A stretch of 60,616 nucleotides of DNA from Acidobacteriota bacterium (GTDB lineage: Bacteria; Acidobacteriota; Terriglobia; Bryobacterales; Bryobacteraceae). Location: contig JAFDVU010000015.1 of NCBI GenBank assembly GCA_018268835.1, positions 1-60,616 on the forward strand, in the 5' to 3' direction. Shown here in pieces: positions 9,535-17,508 of the stretch. The notes beneath the pieces were generated by a model. That model did no database searches. It was not told the origin of the DNA and worked only from the letters and a program-made list of their open reading frames with translations. Made by a program: the position numbers and the translations under genes. Positions within the stretch are counted from its first letter, which is position 1. The number at the start of each line of letters is the position of its first letter.

Positions 9535-11580
9535 TCAGCGGTCGTTCATCACTTCGTGCACTTTATCGGCAATCTGGTCCACGGTGAAGGGCTTTGGCAG
9601 ATAGGCGACTCCGGGCTGGATCACGCCCTCCTGCGAGACAAGATTCTGATCGTAGCCGGACGTGTAGATGATCCTGATCTTCGGGCGCGCCCCGCGCAGT
9701 CGCGTGGCGAGGTCCTTCCCGTTGATGCCCGGCAGTACGACGTCCGTGAGCAGGACGTCGATCGGGTCGGGATGGCGGGACGCCAGGGTCAGCGCCTCCC
9801 ACCCGTCGGCGGCCTCCAGCACCTGAAAACCGCGGCTGCGCAGCGTGCGGCTGGCGAACTCGCGCACCGCTTCCTGGTCCTCGACCACCAGAATAGTGCC
9901 GCTTCCCCGCGGCGGCTGTGACGTGACCGAGGGATGGGCCGGCGCGGGATCCGGGTTCACGCAAGGCAGGTGAATGTGGAATGCCGTACCGTATCCGGGC
10001 TGGCTGGAAACGTCGATGGTCCCGCGGCTCTGCTGGACGATGCCGTAGACGGTGGCCAGCCCGAGGCCGGTTCCCTTGGTGCCCTTGGTGGTGAAGAACG
10101 GCTCGAAAATGTGACTGCGCACTTCTTCGTCCATGCCCTGCCCGCTGTCGCGCACGGTGAGCCGTACTCCACTACCGCCGTTCACCGCCTCTTCCGCGGT
10201 TTCAATGCTCAAGGTCCCACCCTCCGGCATGGCGTCGCGCGCGTTGACGGCGAGGTTCATCAGCACCTGGTGGATATGTCCGGGGTCGGCCATGACCGAT
10301 CCCAGGGATGGGGCCAGGCGCGTGACCAGTTCCACGTCCTCGCCAAGCAGGCGGCGCAGCATCTTTTCCGATTCGGAGATGATGCCGTTGAGGTCCAGCG
10401 GGCGCGGCCGGGAGACCTGCTTGCGTCCGAAGGCGAGCAGTTGCTGGGTGAGGTCGGCGGCGTGCGATCCGGCCTTGCGAATCTGGGACACCTGGGCGTG
10501 GATGGGGTCGCTTTCCGGGATCTGCCGGCAGAGCAGGTCGCTATAGCCGTTGATGATGGTGAGCAGGTTGTTGAAGTCGTGCGCCACGCCGCCGGCGAGG
10601 CGTCCGATGCTCTCCATCTTCTGCGCCTGGAGATAGCGCTCCCTGGATTCGCGCAGCGCCTCTTCCGCCTTACGGCTCCGGTTGCGTTCGCCGATCAGGC
10701 GCACGGTCTGCCAGCATGCCACGGCGAAGAGGAGCGCGAACAGGCCGGCGAGAGCGGCCAGGCGGATCTCCCGGCGCTCGGCGTCGAGGAGCGCTTCGAC
10801 GCTTGCCAGATCCTGGGCCGACAGGAAACCCCATTCCCCGAGGATCCCGGCGAGTCTGCCCTCCCGGTCCAGCGCGCCGATCTCCTCGCGGATGGCGTCG
10901 GCGGCGGCACGGGCTTCGAACGTGGAGCCGACTCCCAGTTTGGACCTGACTTGGGGCGCGGAGATCCAACGCAGGGCGTGGCCGGGGCACCCGGAGTCCT
11001 GAAGAAGACCCGTGACGGCGGTATAGCGGTCCGTAAACGCGGCCGCGGTGGCGCCGTGGCAGACATCGTCAAACACAGCCTGGATTGTGTCTCGGGCAAC
11101 GATAGGGGCGTGGGGCAGGGCCTCGGCGAGTTTGTGCGCGTCGATGGAGATGTTGGCCATGCCGATCTTTTCATGGGCCAGGTCTCTCGTGTGGTAGTAG
11201 GGTGAATCGGCGCGGACCAGGAAGCAGTATTCGTGCTCCAGATAGGGTTCCGAGATGTGGAGTCTCTTCAGGCGATCAGGCGTAATGGTGATCAGCGGCC
11301 AGAGATCCACGGCCCGCTGGACCAGGGCGGACTCGGAACTGCCCCTCCAGTACACCCATTCAAGCCTGATGCCGCGCCGGCGTGCCGCTTCGTTGACCAG
11401 TTCTACCGAGATACCGGCCGCTTTGCCATCCGAACCGGGCAACTGGAAGGGCGGCGACTGCATCCAGCCGATGCGATACACGCGATCGCCGAACGACGCC
11501 GGACGGAAGTACAGCCACGAGATCGCGGCAATCGCCGCCATCGCGCCGCACCCGATCGCGATTGGTACACCCCTGCCCAT
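9535..11580 (-). CDS. Hybrid sensor histidine kinase with periplasmic solute-binding (SBP_bac_3) sensor and C-terminal receiver
   Basis: About 681 residues. A membrane segment near residues 4-24 precedes a bacterial extracellular solute-binding domain (about 35-280; 'YRIGWMQSPPFQLPGSDG', 'GISVELVNEAARRRGI'). A second membrane segment lies near 290-315, then HisKA with the phospho-His in 'VAHDFNNLLTIINGY', HATPase with 'FTTKGTKGTGLGLATVYG', and a receiver with 'VLLTDVVLPG' and 'YLPKPF'. The start is uncertain: ATG 11580 has AGGAGG only one base upstream, and ATG 11595 is an alternative. No Hpt or output response regulator is adjacent. The sensor fold suggests an amino acid or small polar ligand; the target is unknown. 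Confidence 0.88.
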   Translation of the reverse strand: MGRGVPIAIGCGAMAAIAAISWLYFRPASFGDRVYRIGWMQSPPFQLPGSDGKAAGISVELVNEAARRRGIRLEWVYWRGSSESALVQRAVDLWPLITITPDRLKRLHISEPYLEHEYCFLVRADSPYYHTRDLAHEKIGMANISIDAHKLAEALPHAPIVARDTIQAVFDDVCHGATAAAFTDRYTAVTGLLQDSGCPGHALRWISAPQVRSKLGVGSTFEARAAADAIREEIGALDREGRLAGILGEWGFLSAQDLASVEALLDAERREIRLAALAGLFALLFAVACWQTVRLIGERNRSRKAEEALRESRERYLQAQKMESIGRLAGGVAHDFNNLLTIINGYSDLLCRQIPESDPIHAQVSQIRKAGSHAADLTQQLLAFGRKQVSRPRPLDLNGIISESEKMLRRLLGEDVELVTRLAPSLGSVMADPGHIHQVLMNLAVNARDAMPEGGTLSIETAEEAVNGGSGVRLTVRDSGQGMDEEVRSHIFEPFFTTKGTKGTGLGLATVYGIVQQSRGTIDVSSQPGYGTAFHIHLPCVNPDPAPAHPSVTSQPPRGSGTILVVEDQEAVREFASRTLRSRGFQVLEAADGWEALTLASRHPDPIDVLLTDVVLPGINGKDLATRLRGARPKIRIIYTSGYDQNLVSQEGVIQPGVAYLPKPFTVDQIADKVHEVMNDR

Positions 11581-11684
11581 GCCTCCTGCCAACATGCAGA
11601 GTACCAGACGACGACGAGCGGTGAAATCGGGGGCATACGGGATCGCCGGTGGTGCTCCGCGACACGCCGCGGCAGAATACTTGT

Positions 11685-12587
11685 ATGAAGAGGCGTGAGT
11701 TCCTGTGGCTGGCCGGCGGCGCGGCGTTCGCCGCCGGGTCACCCTCGGTGCTGGTCCACGAGCATGTGATGGTGGACTTCATCGGTGCCGACCAGATCCG
11801 GACCGGACGCTACGACCCCGAGGAGGTGTTCCGCGTCGCCCGGCCCTACCTCGCCGAACTGAAGGAGGCGGGCTGCCGGCGTTTGCTGGAATGTACGCCC
11901 GGCTTCCTGGGCCGCGATCCGGGGCTGATGGCGCGGCTGGCCGATGCCGTCGGACTGGAGATCTGGTGCAACACCGGGCTGTACGGCGCGGCCAACCACA
12001 AGTACGTTCCCGCGTTCGCGCGGACGGAGACGGCCGCGCAACTGGCCCGCCGCTGGATCCGCGAGGCGCGCGAACCGTGGCGTCCACGCTTCATCAAAAC
12101 CGGCGTCAACCGCGGACCGCTGGACGGGCTCGATCGCAAACTTGTGCTGGCGGCGGCGTTGGCGTCGCGCGAGACTGGTCTCACCATCGCATCCCACACC
12201 GGCGACGGCGCGGCTGCTCTCGAGCAACTGGAGATCGTCACCGCGGCTAAGGTCAGCCCCGCGAAGTTCGTCTGGGTCCACGCACAGAACGAGCGCGATC
12301 ACGCCATCCACGAAAAGGTGGCGCACGCCGGAGCGTGGGTGGAGTTCGACGGCATCGGGCCGAAGACCGCCGACTGGCACCTGGAGTGCGTTCGCTGGAT
12401 GGCGTCGAAAGCACTGCTGGGCCGCACACTGATCTCGCAGGATGCCGGCTGGTATCACGTGGGCGAATCCGGCGGCGGCGAGTACCGCGGCTACACCTGG
12501 CTCTATAGCGATTTTCTGCCGCGGCTCGAGGTGGCGCAGATCCCGGTGCTCATGTGGGAGAATCCGCGCGCGGCGTTTGGCGCGTAA
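11685..12587 (+). CDS. Phosphotriesterase-family metal-dependent hydrolase
   Basis: 300 residues. The binuclear metal-site pattern of the phosphotriesterase/aryldialkylphosphatase family is complete: HEH at residues 25-27, the lysine in 'FIKTGVN' (the carbamylated bridging Lys), His in 'IASHTGDG', His in 'FVWVHAQNE' and Asp in 'LISQDAGW'. The N-terminus MKRREFLWLAGGAAFAAG resembles a short Tat/secretory leader, yet HEH follows after only seven residues, so cleavage would fall very close to the active site. Physiological substrates of such proteins are usually lactones or esters. It is convergent with the CE15 esterase gene (10-bp gap). Confidence 0.85.
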   Translation: MKRREFLWLAGGAAFAAGSPSVLVHEHVMVDFIGADQIRTGRYDPEEVFRVARPYLAELKEAGCRRLLECTPGFLGRDPGLMARLADAVGLEIWCNTGLYGAANHKYVPAFARTETAAQLARRWIREAREPWRPRFIKTGVNRGPLDGLDRKLVLAAALASRETGLTIASHTGDGAAALEQLEIVTAAKVSPAKFVWVHAQNERDHAIHEKVAHAGAWVEFDGIGPKTADWHLECVRWMASKALLGRTLISQDAGWYHVGESGGGEYRGYTWLYSDFLPRLEVAQIPVLMWENPRAAFGA

Positions 12588-12597
12588 CGCGGACGCT

Positions 12598-14721
12598 CTA
12601 GCGGCGCGCGCTGGGATCGCCGGTGGGCGGCGGCGCGTGGTCTTCTTTCGAGGGTGGCCCGAGCAGTTCGGTGAGCACCGGCTTGAGCGCGTCCGCCCAC
12701 ACCTGGTATCCCTTGACCGCCGGATGCAGTTTGTCGCGCGCGTTCATCATGCCGTCGAACAGCTTGCCGTCCGCTCCGGCGAGCCGCCCGTTGATGTTCA
12801 GGAATCGGATCCGCTTGCCGTCGGCGAGCGCCGCCAGGTTCGCGTTGATGCGATCGATCACCGGCATGTAAGCCATGTTGTCGTTGCGCGGGAAGATGCC
12901 CATCAGGATGATGGTGGCGCCGGGCGCCTTCTCCTGCATCGCGCTCAGGATCGCCTGGATCCCGCGCGTGATGTCCGCCGCGCGCGCTTCGTCCGTTCCC
13001 ATGGCGCCGCGCGCACCGACGTTATTGGTCCCCGCCAGCAGCACGATGACCTTCGGGTTGACGCCGTCGAGTTCGCCGTTTTCCAGACGCCAGAGGATGT
13101 TCTGCGTGGTGTCGCCGCCCCAGCCGAAATCGGCCGCGTTCCAGCCGAAGAAGTTGCGCTTCCAGTTGGCCAGCATTTCGGGATAATCGGTGGCGCCCCA
13201 GCGCCGCGCGATCGAGTCGCCCACGAAGTAAACGTCGATGCCGCCCTTCTTCGCCTTCGCCAGCAACTCTTCGTGGGCGAGTTGGGAATTGCGGTCCGTG
13301 CGCGCCACCGCCCGATCCGCCGGCGGCGTGTGCGGCAGGAAGCGGTCCGCCCAGGGGATGAAGTATTTCCAGTTGGGACCGTCGGTGTGGCCGCCGTCAT
13401 GCTGCCGCCAGGCGAGTTGTCCGTCGAGTAGTCCCACGTTCACCGGCGGCATCTCCGCCGTGCGGTAGTCGTCGCCGGCTCCCAGGTCCTTCGCGCCGAG
13501 CAGGCGGAACACCGGCCCCGCGGCCACCGCCGCCATGAAACTGCCCTGGTGATCCAGCCACTTCGCGTCGCCCTTCTCCGGCACGCCGTAGCTGATGAAG
13601 GTCAGGCGCGGCGCGCACAGCGCGATCAGCTCGTGCGCATCTACCGGCAGGTCGCCCGCATTCATGCTGCCGAATGTTGCCTCCGCCGCGCCGTACTTGA
13701 GGAAGTTGCCGGCCATCCAGTGATACTCGCCGGCACCCGTCAGGTTCTCCACCGCCTCGCCCCAGTTGCGGCGGTGCAGTTTCGCTCCGCCCTCTCCGGA
13801 AGAGCCGACCAGCACGACCGCGAAGCGCTGGTCGAACGCCATCGTGATTAGCGCCGCCTTGCCGTAGCGCGAGACGCCTTCGATGCCGACGCGCTTGGCA
13901 TCCACCGCGGGGTCCGTCTCCAGGTAATCCAGGCCGCGCGATGCGCCCCACGCCCAGGCGCGCAGCGCGCCCCAATCGTCCGGCTTGCGCGGCTGTCCCC
14001 GGTTCACCAGCCCGATGATCCCGCGCGTCAGGCCCGCGCCGTTGTCCGCCTGGATGCTCACCGGGACGATGGTCGCGTAGCCCCAACCGTCGGCGATGAG
14101 CTGTTCGGTCGCGGGCGGACCGCTGCCCGCGGGCATCGTGGGGAAGCCCCGTCCGGCTGGTGCCGGCTCTCCCGGAAGCCCGGCGCGGAAGCCGAACATC
14201 ATCATCACAGGCACCGGCCCGGTGGCGTTGGCCGGCGTGACCAGGTTCATCTGGATATCGACACCGATCGCCGGATACGACGAATTATCCACGTGGCCGA
14301 CCAGTTGCTTCCCGACCACCGCGCGCGAACCCACGGTCGCGTTCAAGGTCTTGGCGACGGTCCATGTGACCTTTGGCGTGTGCGTGGGCACGCGGCCGAC
14401 GACTTCGCGCTCGAAGTCCTCCACGATCTGGGGGCGGCGCTGCTTCCACCACATCTCCGCCGTCGTGACCTTCGTGCCGTTCTTCAGCGTCAGAGCGTCG
14501 GGCAGGTTGGGAAATGGATTCGCCTTGGATTCGTCGTAGTTGGCATGATTGGGCGCCGCCTCATTGCCGCTGGGTCCCGGACGGAGCGCCTTGATCCCAA
14601 GCTGGTCCATCATGTTCTGGTGGTCCTGCGCGGCCGTCCAGTTCATGGGTTCGGGTGTTTGGGCGGCCGCGGTGATGAGCGCCAGCAGGCCGAAGCAGGT
14701 CGTGAAGCGGTGATGTGTCAT
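12598..14721 (-). CDS. Fusion of CE15-type glucuronoyl esterase and SGNH/GDSL hydrolase
   Basis: 707 residues with a signal peptide (residues 1-20). Residues about 60-460 form a CE15-like alpha/beta hydrolase with nucleophile S284 in GVSRYGK (family signature G-x-S-R-x-G-K) and a C-terminal His in 'HDGGHTDGPNW' near 445. Residues about 490-690 are an SGNH hydrolase: block I 'FVGDSIARRW' (S503), block III 'LLAGTNNVG', block V 'DKLHPAVKGYQ'. CE15 enzymes cleave the ester between lignin alcohols and 4-O-methyl-glucuronate on xylan; SGNH partners are often acetyl-xylan esterases. The protein would thus remove two ester decorations from one polymer; dual activity is inference. Upstream genes on the same strand are the lipoprotein and DUF3738 genes. 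Confidence 0.88.
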   Translation of the reverse strand: MTHHRFTTCFGLLALITAAAQTPEPMNWTAAQDHQNMMDQLGIKALRPGPSGNEAAPNHANYDESKANPFPNLPDALTLKNGTKVTTAEMWWKQRRPQIVEDFEREVVGRVPTHTPKVTWTVAKTLNATVGSRAVVGKQLVGHVDNSSYPAIGVDIQMNLVTPANATGPVPVMMMFGFRAGLPGEPAPAGRGFPTMPAGSGPPATEQLIADGWGYATIVPVSIQADNGAGLTRGIIGLVNRGQPRKPDDWGALRAWAWGASRGLDYLETDPAVDAKRVGIEGVSRYGKAALITMAFDQRFAVVLVGSSGEGGAKLHRRNWGEAVENLTGAGEYHWMAGNFLKYGAAEATFGSMNAGDLPVDAHELIALCAPRLTFISYGVPEKGDAKWLDHQGSFMAAVAAGPVFRLLGAKDLGAGDDYRTAEMPPVNVGLLDGQLAWRQHDGGHTDGPNWKYFIPWADRFLPHTPPADRAVARTDRNSQLAHEELLAKAKKGGIDVYFVGDSIARRWGATDYPEMLANWKRNFFGWNAADFGWGGDTTQNILWRLENGELDGVNPKVIVLLAGTNNVGARGAMGTDEARAADITRGIQAILSAMQEKAPGATIILMGIFPRNDNMAYMPVIDRINANLAALADGKRIRFLNINGRLAGADGKLFDGMMNARDKLHPAVKGYQVWADALKPVLTELLGPPSKEDHAPPPTGDPSARR

Positions 14722-14763
14722 GTTCGAAGCCTGAACAAAATGGTACTCCGATTTCCAGGCGCT

Positions 14764-15504
14764 TCACTGTGCGGGTCGATTCGATACCCGCAGATTGCTG
14801 AAGTAGCCTTCGGTCCCCAGCCCGATCCATAATGCGACGGAGCCCTGGCTGTCTCCGTGCTTGAGATCGTTCACCACCAGCACCGGCTGTGGCGCATCGT
14901 TTACATACAAGCGCGCCTTCACACCGCTCACTTCTACCTTGATCTTTGTCCACTCGCCCGGCGCCAGGTCCACATACGACTCGTACTGTCCCGGCGCATC
15001 GTTGCGCAGCCTCGACCAGTCGTACTCCGGCATCGAGATGTACTGCGTCGAGTGGTTCCGCCGCAGTTGGTCGTCAGCACGGCCGTTGGTGGGACGAATA
15101 TAAAAGGCTTCGTATCCCGTAGGGTCGGCGGCCACCCGGAACGCGACACCCACGAAGCCGCGCGCCCCGGCCGGCGCCCCTCCCCGGGGCTTGCCGGCCA
15201 GATCGACCTCGATCGTGCCGTTATGGAACGTCGTGCCTGCAAGCACCGCAATCCCACCGCCCTCCCGGTTCTTCGGAGCGACCAATTCCGCATCGGCAGC
15301 CGTTGCCGGCATCACGCGGATGGCTTTGCGGCCGAGGTAAGCAACCGCTTCGACCCTCACATCCCGCGGGATCAATCCCTTTGTGGAATCCAGCGCATAC
15401 GTTTGCCCGCTGCAACCGCTGGGAATCAGCAGGACTGCCATCAGAGCGGCAGCCAGCCTGGCAATTCCGATAATCATCAGCTTCATGTCAGATCCCACCA
15501 CCAT
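14764..15504 (-). CDS. Secreted concanavalin A-like (DUF1080-type) domain protein, possible lipoprotein
   Basis: About 246 residues. The start is set by a one-base TGATG overlap with the DUF3738 stop at 15504-15506, with GGAG five bases upstream; a second in-frame ATG is at 15486. The N-terminus is hydrophobic (MIIGIARLAAALMAVLL) and ends in PSGC, a non-canonical lipobox. The body is a single beta-rich domain ('FHNGTIEVDLAGKP', 'RGFVGVAFRVA', 'WTKIKVEVSGVKARLYVNDAPQPVLVVNDL') typical of the 3-keto-disaccharide hydrolase/LamG-like jelly-roll group. It probably binds or processes a saccharide. Catalytic residues cannot be identified by eye. Co-transcribed with DUF3738 and probably the CE15-SGNH gene. 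Confidence 0.75.
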   Translation of the reverse strand: MVVGSDMKLMIIGIARLAAALMAVLLIPSGCSGQTYALDSTKGLIPRDVRVEAVAYLGRKAIRVMPATAADAELVAPKNREGGGIAVLAGTTFHNGTIEVDLAGKPRGGAPAGARGFVGVAFRVAADPTGYEAFYIRPTNGRADDQLRRNHSTQYISMPEYDWSRLRNDAPGQYESYVDLAPGEWTKIKVEVSGVKARLYVNDAPQPVLVVNDLKHGDSQGSVALWIGLGTEGYFSNLRVSNRPAQ

Positions 15505-16265
15505 CAATTCTCCACCGGCACTCGTGACGCGCTGTCCACCACCAGAACCTCCACCGGACCCTTGCGAGCATCCAGCCGCAGACCGAGTTGCTTTTGGATC
15601 GCGGTGTAAAGCGACGGGCCATCGGGCGGCGGGGCCGCATCGTCCTTCGCGCCGCGGCCGAGGTTCTCCACCGTCCACTCCAGTTTGACCTTGTAGAAGC
15701 CGTTCAGTCCGGTCATGTCCAGCACCGTCTGCCGCTCGAAACGCGACAGCAGTCGCGCCAGCGTCGCCATCGGCATCCGCGGGCTATCGATTCGGCCCGC
15801 AATGGACGGTGCGTTCACCGGCCCCGCCGGAGGGTCGGCCGCCTCCAGTTTCGGTCCGCCTTTCGCCGGCACCATCGCCAGGTAGGACATCTCACGCGGC
15901 TCGCGGTGCGTCACCAGCTTAATGCGGTCCGCCAGCAGGTTCCGCAGCATGAGGAGCATCTGCTCGCGCGGCGTATCCGCCGGCGCCTGCGCCACTACGT
16001 CCAGCCGCACCGCGCCGGTGAAGATCCACTCCGGCCCCGCCAGTTGCGCATCGGCGGCGAGTCCGTAAGCGAACTTCACGCAATCGGCCACCGTGGCGTT
16101 GGTCAGGGTCAGGCGTTCGCGCAGGATGTTGCCGAGATTGATCATGATACGGTCGCCCGCGGGAGGCGTGGAGAGCTTGACCGTGGCCACCTCGAATTGC
16201 GGTTGCGCCGGCAGCGGAGGGGCAGCCAGCAGCGCCAGCCCGGCGGCGAGGTGGAGCGTTTTCAT
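15504..16265 (-). CDS. DUF3738 / Soli_TIGR03435 family secreted protein
   Basis: 253 residues with a signal peptide (MKTLHLAAGLALLAAPPLPAQ). The family opening 'PQFEVATVKLSTPP' follows, then 'LTNATVADCVKFAYGL', 'LLADRIKLVTHREPREMSYLAMVPAKGGPKL' and the C-terminal 'LYTAIQKQLGLRLDARKGPVEVLVVDSASRVPVEN'. This layout is diagnostic of a family hugely expanded in Solibacter-type acidobacteria, whose function is not established. It heads a leftward operon, with its stop overlapping the start of the next gene, and diverges from the XRE regulator. Confidence 0.88.
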   Translation of the reverse strand: MKTLHLAAGLALLAAPPLPAQPQFEVATVKLSTPPAGDRIMINLGNILRERLTLTNATVADCVKFAYGLAADAQLAGPEWIFTGAVRLDVVAQAPADTPREQMLLMLRNLLADRIKLVTHREPREMSYLAMVPAKGGPKLEAADPPAGPVNAPSIAGRIDSPRMPMATLARLLSRFERQTVLDMTGLNGFYKVKLEWTVENLGRGAKDDAAPPPDGPSLYTAIQKQLGLRLDARKGPVEVLVVDSASRVPVEN

Positions 16266-16284
16266 CTGGTTCCGATTACACCAT

Positions 16285-16312
16285 GGTTTTTCCGCGCGAA
16301 CCGGAAAAAACC
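16285..16312. repeat. Inverted repeat between DUF3738 and the XRE operon
   Basis: GGTTTTTCCG (16285-16294) and CGGAAAAAACC (16302-16312) form a near-perfect 10-bp stem with a 7-nt loop, with one extra A in the second arm. It lies immediately upstream of the -35 box of the XRE promoter and inside the probable leader of the DUF3738 gene, so it could be an operator or a leader hairpin. Confidence 0.55.
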
Positions 16313-16314
16313 TC

Positions 16315-16344
16315 TTGACAAGCCATTACAATATGCAATAAGAT
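16315..16344 (+). promoter_or_regulatory. Sigma-70-type promoter of the XRE-NfeD-flotillin operon
   Basis: A perfect TTGACA (16315-16320) and TAAGAT (16339-16344, 4 of 6 matches) are separated by 18 bp. Transcription would begin around 16351, leaving only about ten bases before ATG 16361, with no Shine-Dalgarno sequence; the first gene may be translated from a nearly leaderless message. Confidence 0.65.
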
Positions 16345-16363
16345 CATCACAGATTGCAATATG
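16329..16363. promoter_or_regulatory. Repeated CAATATG / GCAAT motif, candidate operator
   Basis: CAATATG occurs at 16329-16335 and 16357-16363 and GCAAT at 16335-16339 and 16356-16360. ATATGCAAT (16331-16339) also resembles the reverse complement of ATTGCAATAT (16353-16362) with one base deleted. The copies bracket the -10 box and the start codon, as expected for an autoregulatory XRE operator. Confidence 0.45.
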
Positions 16364-16888
16364 AGACTTGGTGAAAAGCTGCGCTACCTGCGGGAGGTCG
16401 AGGGCGCACTGCGCGGGTTCGACCGCGAAATTTCCCAGGCGGAGCTGGCCCGGCTGATCCAGAAGGAAAACGGTAAATCCATCAGCCAGAGCTACCTCTC
16501 CCAAATCGAAAGCGGCGCGCGTCCGCACCTGACCAACTCGACCCGACTGTTGCTGGCGAAGTTTTTCAAGGTACATCCGGGATATCTGGTGGACGATCCG
16601 GAAGGCTTCCAGAACGAGCTGATGAGCGATCTGGGAGCGCTGGAGGACAAACTGGACCTGTGGCTCGTCAACGGAGCCGAGCGCTTCGAACGCGATGTGG
16701 ATCTACACCGCGCGCTGCTCACGGTGGCGCGTCACAGGGATTCGCGCATGTGCCTGGTGCTGCTGGGCGAGATCCTGGAAAACCAGGGTCTGGCGGAGCG
16801 GCTGATGGAAGTGTTGCGCGGGCAGGCGCCGGCAGCTTCGGCGACGGCGCCGCAGGTTCCCGCGGGGAAGCCGAGGAGGCGGTCGTGA
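16361..16888 (+). CDS. XRE-family helix-turn-helix transcriptional regulator
   Basis: 175 residues. The HTH lies at about residues 3-75: helix 2 in 'ISQAELARLIQ', recognition helix in 'SISQSYLSQIESG', then 'LLLAKFFKVHPGYLVDD'. The C-terminal half (about 80-155) is helical without a recognised ligand domain ('DKLDLWLVNGAERFERDVDLHRALLTVARHRD') and ends in an Ala/Pro linker and KPRRRS. The stop overlaps the NfeD GTG start by four bases (GTGA), so regulator and membrane proteins are translationally coupled. It probably controls its own operon, given the repeats over its start. XRE regulators heading flotillin/PspA operons are not a textbook arrangement. Confidence 0.85.
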   Translation: MRLGEKLRYLREVEGALRGFDREISQAELARLIQKENGKSISQSYLSQIESGARPHLTNSTRLLLAKFFKVHPGYLVDDPEGFQNELMSDLGALEDKLDLWLVNGAERFERDVDLHRALLTVARHRDSRMCLVLLGEILENQGLAERLMEVLRGQAPAASATAPQVPAGKPRRRS

Positions 16889-17490
16889 GCTGGAGCGTTT
16901 TCTACCTGTTGTGCTTCGTGGTGGGCTTCGGGCTGAGCGCGGTTTCGTTTCTGTTCGGTAGCATCCATCTGCACGGGTTGCACGTCCACCTTCACCACGA
17001 TGTGCATTTTGGCGGAGGGCACGCGCATGCGGACGCCGGGGAGCACGGCGAAACCCCATGGTTCAACCTGGGCACGGTTTCCGCGTTTCTGGCCTGGTTC
17101 GGCGGCACGGGCTATCTGCTGATGGAGTATTCCAGCCTGTGGTTCGGCCTGGCCCTGGTGGTCTCCACGCTCAGCGGTCTGGGCGGCGCGGCCATCGTGT
17201 TCCTCTTTTTGGCCAAGGTCCTGATGAAGCACGAAAAGGAACTCGATTCGGAGGACTACGACATGATCGGCGTGCTCGGCCATTTGAGCCTGCCGATTCG
17301 CGCCGGCGGTACCGGCGAGATGATCTATACCCAGGCGGGCACGCGCCGCGTTGCGGGCGCGCGCGCCGAAAGCGGCGTCGCCATTCCCAAGGGCGCCGAA
17401 GTAGTGGTTACGCGTTACGAAAAAGGCATCGCCTACGTGCGTCAGTGGGACGAACTCACGGGCGATCTGGATAGCGGTTTGCGGAGTTAG
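16885..17490 (+). CDS. NfeD-like membrane protein with histidine-rich loop
   Basis: 201 residues from GTG 16885, with GAGGAGG just upstream. A membrane segment lies at about 5-25, followed by an unusual loop at residues 28-54 with ten histidines (HLHGLHVHLHH...HAHADAGEH). Further hydrophobic segments lie at about 62-110. The C-terminal soluble part (about 130-200; 'MIGVLGHLSLPIRAGGTGEM', 'GAEVVVTRYEKGIAYVRQWDEL') fits the NfeD OB-fold. NfeD proteins partner flotillins, and flotillin is the next gene. The His-rich loop is not part of the usual NfeD plan and suggests metal binding. Confidence 0.82.
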   Translation: MSWSVFYLLCFVVGFGLSAVSFLFGSIHLHGLHVHLHHDVHFGGGHAHADAGEHGETPWFNLGTVSAFLAWFGGTGYLLMEYSSLWFGLALVVSTLSGLGGAAIVFLFLAKVLMKHEKELDSEDYDMIGVLGHLSLPIRAGGTGEMIYTQAGTRRVAGARAESGVAIPKGAEVVVTRYEKGIAYVRQWDELTGDLDSGLRS

Positions 17491-17508
17491 AGGAGAACTC
17501 CAATTTGT

